Below, one piece after another: positions 7,394 through 9,775 of a stretch of 9,775 nucleotides of DNA. This DNA is from an uncultured Clostridium sp. (GTDB lineage: Bacteria; Bacillota; Clostridia; TANB77; CAG-508). Made by a program: the position numbers and the translations under genes. Where the stretch lies: positions 1 through 9,775 of the forward strand of contig USQA01000029.1 of assembly GCA_900556695.1 (NCBI GenBank), read 5' to 3'. Under the pieces are notes generated by a model. That model had not been told where the DNA came from, ran no database searches, and saw nothing but the letters and a program-made list of their open reading frames with translations. Each line of letters starts with the position of its first letter. Within the stretch, counting starts at the first letter, position 1.

Positions 7394-8418
7394 GCGTTCT
7401 TTCGATTCCTCCTATGTTTTTTCATCCGACGTTTAAACGCAAGTGGGCGTATATAGTAATAAACAAGATTTGCAATTTTAATCATTAACACTTTTGGAGT
7501 ATAATCACACAAAAATGCCACAGCATTACTGAAAAAATTTTTACGCGCTTCCATTAAAGGGGTTTCATTCCAAGGTGTCAATCGATAATAATTTAAAAAG
7601 GCTTGCTTATGTGGATGATCGCTATTTTTTATCCATGGGCGATGTTTTATGCAAAACAAACCGGTATAGTGTGTAATTGCTGGATTATTTCGGGCTTCAT
7701 TATATAATTCTTCATCATATGTATATCGATAAGGTTTACGTAATTTCATAAGTTCTTGGTATTCAAATTTGAATACCAGCGAATAAACATTATAGTAAAG
7801 TGGTAGAACATATATTTCCCCCTCAAACACCGAATTAATAATTGATTGTTCGTTAAAAATAAAATATCCGTTATTCTGGTAAATTGTATTAATAAAGCTC
7901 TCTATAACCTGATCCTCTCGCCATTTTTTCAAATTAATCAAAAGCATTCCTGCATTGCAATATACCCCATTTCCCTTCAATCCACAAATTCTCCTATAAC
8001 TTCTACTCAAACAATCATCTACTCCCGCAAAATAATAATTATTCATGTTTATATTCCAAAGTTCTTCAATTGAACGTTCTATAATTGTATCGGAATCCAG
8101 ATATAAGACCCTATCTATATTATCTGGTATGTACTTTGTTAGGAACAACCGATTATATCCAAATCCAAGCCAGTCAGATTTTGAAGTATGGAGCATGGTT
8201 CCTAATTCACCAGACCAATCAGGCATTTTCATAAATTCTAGTTCACGTCCATATTTATCCACTATAGATTTCAGCTTTCCTTTGTTGTCTTCCGAAATTT
8301 CTTTCTCTATATATAAGATATGAATTTGATCTGCCCCTTTATTGTTTTCAAGTAATGATATAATTGAAGTTCCTGTAACAGCAGAAAAACTATCACTACT
8401 ATGATAAATCACGTACAT
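7390..8418 (-). CDS. Family 8 glycosyltransferase
   Basis: A 342-residue retaining glycosyltransferase of family GT8 (LgtC/WaaJ/GspA-like), expected to transfer galactose or glucose from a UDP-sugar in alpha linkage to the lipid-linked repeat unit. Motifs in order: an N-terminal IYHSSDSFSAVTGTSIISLL nucleotide-binding strand (4-23), VLYLDSDTII (104-113) with the DxD metal site at D108/D110, AGVDDC (131-136), the family's YCNAGMLLINLKKW (153-166), FNEQSIIN (188-195), and HYTG plus HRPW (250-262), the C-terminal metal and substrate loop. All key residues are present. A basic tail (RRMKKHRRNRKN) may hold it at the membrane. The start ATG at 8418 has GAGG about ten bases upstream. The gene follows the acyltransferase after 49 bases and overlaps the polymerase by four. 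Confidence 0.93.
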   Translation of the reverse strand: MYVIYHSSDSFSAVTGTSIISLLENNKGADQIHILYIEKEISEDNKGKLKSIVDKYGRELEFMKMPDWSGELGTMLHTSKSDWLGFGYNRLFLTKYIPDNIDRVLYLDSDTIIERSIEELWNINMNNYYFAGVDDCLSRSYRRICGLKGNGVYCNAGMLLINLKKWREDQVIESFINTIYQNNGYFIFNEQSIINSVFEGEIYVLPLYYNVYSLVFKFEYQELMKLRKPYRYTYDEELYNEARNNPAITHYTGLFCIKHRPWIKNSDHPHKQAFLNYYRLTPWNETPLMEARKNFFSNAVAFLCDYTPKVLMIKIANLVYYYIRPLAFKRRMKKHRRNRKNA

Positions 8419-8467
8419 TATCTTATCCTCACTTACTTCTATGAATGAACTTAATAGATTTTAAAAT

Positions 8468-9538
8468 TTAACATAATTTTGCTACAACATTATTTTTCCT
8501 TCCTATAGCTATTATTACCTCCGCCGTAATTAGCACCATAAAAAGCAAAAAAATCAACCCTACATAAGGGTTACCATTCAATACACTCAAAGTAATGCCT
8601 TTTGGACTAACACTTGGTATTGCTGTCAAAAATATTCGTTGGCACAAAAAAATTGTTGTACTCATTTTTCTCATCCATTTAAAGCATTTATTTGATTTGA
8701 TAGGTATATCAATCAAATAAGAAAAAAAATAATAAGTAAAAGGAACAAGCATAATTAATGTATTCGCATTAACCGTGTTAAACCCAAACTTTAATATACA
8801 CGCTTCAATGACAAATGCAATACTAAAGACACATGAGAAAATAAAATGCTTTATTAAAGTATGATCACTTGTTTTATGAATATTATAATATGCTATATAC
8901 GCTCCTAAAGCCACAAACGGGAAACCATTAAAAAAACCATTGCGAGTGCTGCCAAAGAAATAATTATAAGTTTCTAAAACAGGGGCAAAAACAGAGTTCT
9001 CCACTAAGAAAGAGTAACTCACTCCCATTGCTCCAATCAGATAAGCAATATTCGCTGTAATTATTAAACCCGTAAGCCACTTTCTGCGAACAAAAAACCA
9101 TGTAATCAGTATCCCTATACACAATGCTGGAAGAAACCATATAGTTGCATATGTAGAGTACAATATTGCTTTTATGATATACTGTAAGATTTCTTCTATA
9201 GAGCAACCGAATTTTACCCATGCGACAATCTTGAAGGAAACATATATGCATGACCATCCAATATACATGAAAAAAATACGCTTAATATAGTTCTTTATAA
9301 GATTCTTTCCCGCTTCGTATTCAGAAGGCTTGGATAGAACTTTGGTAAACAACAAAAAACCGCTACAAACAAAAAAAAAGGGTACAACAATAATATATAA
9401 TGATGATGCGTATTCAATAAACTTATTGATCCTTCCGTCTGCATATTCCGATATATAGTGCGCACAGACAATCAAAATGGCAAACAGGAACTTTACAATA
9501 TCAATTGCTCCATATTTTTCTTTCTTCATGGTTTCCAT
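8468..9538 (-). CDS. Membrane acyltransferase, acyltransferase_3 family
   Basis: A 356-residue integral membrane protein of the acyltransferase_3 family. The signature D13-x-x-K16, the catalytic-type H27 in LIVCAHY, and VVPFFFVCSGFLLF (51-64) with SG at 59-60 are visible, followed by about nine more hydrophobic segments. It differs from the other acyltransferase of the locus: it has PFFFVCSG where that one has FHMPMFFILSG and therefore lacks the second histidine, so the two probably act on different sites. The role is inferred to be O-acylation of the surface polysaccharide. The ATG at 9538 is chosen because GGAG lies nine bases upstream; an in-frame ATG at 9529 is a weaker alternative. The gap to the upstream frame is six bases, and the ribosome binding site overlaps that gene's end, indicating one transcript. 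Confidence 0.87.
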   Translation of the reverse strand: METMKKEKYGAIDIVKFLFAILIVCAHYISEYADGRINKFIEYASSLYIIVVPFFFVCSGFLLFTKVLSKPSEYEAGKNLIKNYIKRIFFMYIGWSCIYVSFKIVAWVKFGCSIEEILQYIIKAILYSTYATIWFLPALCIGILITWFFVRRKWLTGLIITANIAYLIGAMGVSYSFLVENSVFAPVLETYNYFFGSTRNGFFNGFPFVALGAYIAYYNIHKTSDHTLIKHFIFSCVFSIAFVIEACILKFGFNTVNANTLIMLVPFTYYFFSYLIDIPIKSNKCFKWMRKMSTTIFLCQRIFLTAIPSVSPKGITLSVLNGNPYVGLIFLLFMVLITAEVIIAIGRKNNVVAKLC

Positions 9539-9544
9539 ACCATT

Positions 9545-9775
9545 CTACTCCACAAAAGCATTTGCTTTATTTGTACTTAGATTTTCTAATAATTTCACAG
9601 TGTTTTCTGGCGTATATCTATGCCTAATATCCTCAGGAATATTTGATAATAATCTATTAATTTCAACATAAGATAAATTATAACGTTCTCTTAATGCAAC
9701 TGCATATTTGTATGCAGTCTTGAGACGAGATTTGTCAAGGATAATTTCTGCGAAATATAATAGATTCATGGAACA
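9545..9775 (-). CDS. C-terminal part of an unrecognised operon gene, cut by window edge
   Basis: The frame is open from the right edge (two codons, Cys-Ser, before the first ATG at 9769) to TAG at 9545-9547, giving 76 visible codons. Because no ribosome binding site can be seen and the frame stays open, it may be the tail of a longer protein rather than a 74-residue one. The visible part is soluble and helical, with AEIILDKSRLKTAYKYA and then an acidic stretch SNIPEDIRHRY and a Lys/Asn-rich end. I recognise no domain. Being six bases before the acyltransferase gene, it belongs to the polysaccharide operon and is likely a transferase or sugar-modifying enzyme, but this is context only. Confidence 0.6.
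   Translation of the reverse strand, partial: CSMNLLYFAEIILDKSRLKTAYKYAVALRERYNLSYVEINRLLSNIPEDIRHRYTPENTVKLLENLSTNKANAFVE

Noticed and set aside
7846..8323. Two plus-strand open frames of 75 and 92 codons
   Set aside because: Both are shadows of the GT8 gene, which carries the DxD and C-terminal motifs on the minus strand.
8964..9257. 97-codon minus-strand open frame
   Set aside because: It overlaps the acyltransferase on the same strand in another frame and has no family signature.
9477..9671. 64-codon plus-strand open frame
   Set aside because: It is antisense to the start of the acyltransferase and the end of the partial gene at the right edge.
1..9775. Defence system, CRISPR array, retron or other novel system
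   Set aside because: No spaced repeats, reverse transcriptase, nuclease or toxin motifs are present; the ATPase that might suggest such a system is a broken remnant, and the intact genes are ordinary polysaccharide biosynthesis families.

Overview
The window looks like part of a low-GC Firmicutes genome, most likely a gut-type Clostridia/Lachnospiraceae relative. This is inferred from the AT-rich coding sequence, strong AGGAGG-type ribosome binding sites, a decayed COG1672-type ATPase and what appears to be the tail of an IS66-like transposase. No taxonomic marker gene is present.

Left part (1-1275): no intact gene. A short open frame runs in from the left edge (1-108, + strand), followed by about 300 bases without recognisable coding content. 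Then comes a badly broken + strand ATPase pseudogene (about 419-936) with a Walker B-like VFVIDEYPYL segment, a frameshift and an in-frame stop. Next is a 49-codon fragment (1012-1161) resembling the C-terminal end of an IS66-family transposase, an imperfect inverted repeat (1161-1187) and a small hairpin (1224-1241). The stretch from about 690 to 1160 is visibly richer in G and C than the rest of the window.

Right part (1276-9775): a block of seven complete genes and one partial gene, all on the minus strand, so transcription runs from right to left. In transcription order they are: an unrecognised C-terminal fragment (9775-9545); a membrane acyltransferase (9538-8468); a GT8 glycosyltransferase (8418-7390); an EpsG-family polysaccharide polymerase (7393-6236), coupled to the GT8 gene by an ATGA overlap; a GT2 glycosyltransferase (6042-5056); a Wzx-type flippase (4720-3317); a second, rhamnosyltransferase-like GT2 (3306-2383); and a second membrane acyltransferase (2337-1276). 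This is the variable, serotype-determining part of a Wzx/Wzy-type capsule or exopolysaccharide locus. The three transferases would extend a lipid-linked repeat unit on the cytoplasmic face, the flippase would turn it outward, the EpsG-like protein would polymerise it, and the two acyltransferases would add O-acyl groups. The initiating sugar-phosphate transferase, chain-length/tyrosine-kinase regulators and nucleotide-sugar genes are not in the window and would be expected upstream, beyond 9775.

I see no CRISPR array, tRNA, rRNA or defence system and no clear sign of a wholly new system. The points worth a second look are the decayed mobile/ATPase debris at the operon's 3' edge, the 335-base gap inside the operon before the flippase, the unrecognised gene at the right edge, and the pairing of two different acyltransferases in one repeat-unit locus.
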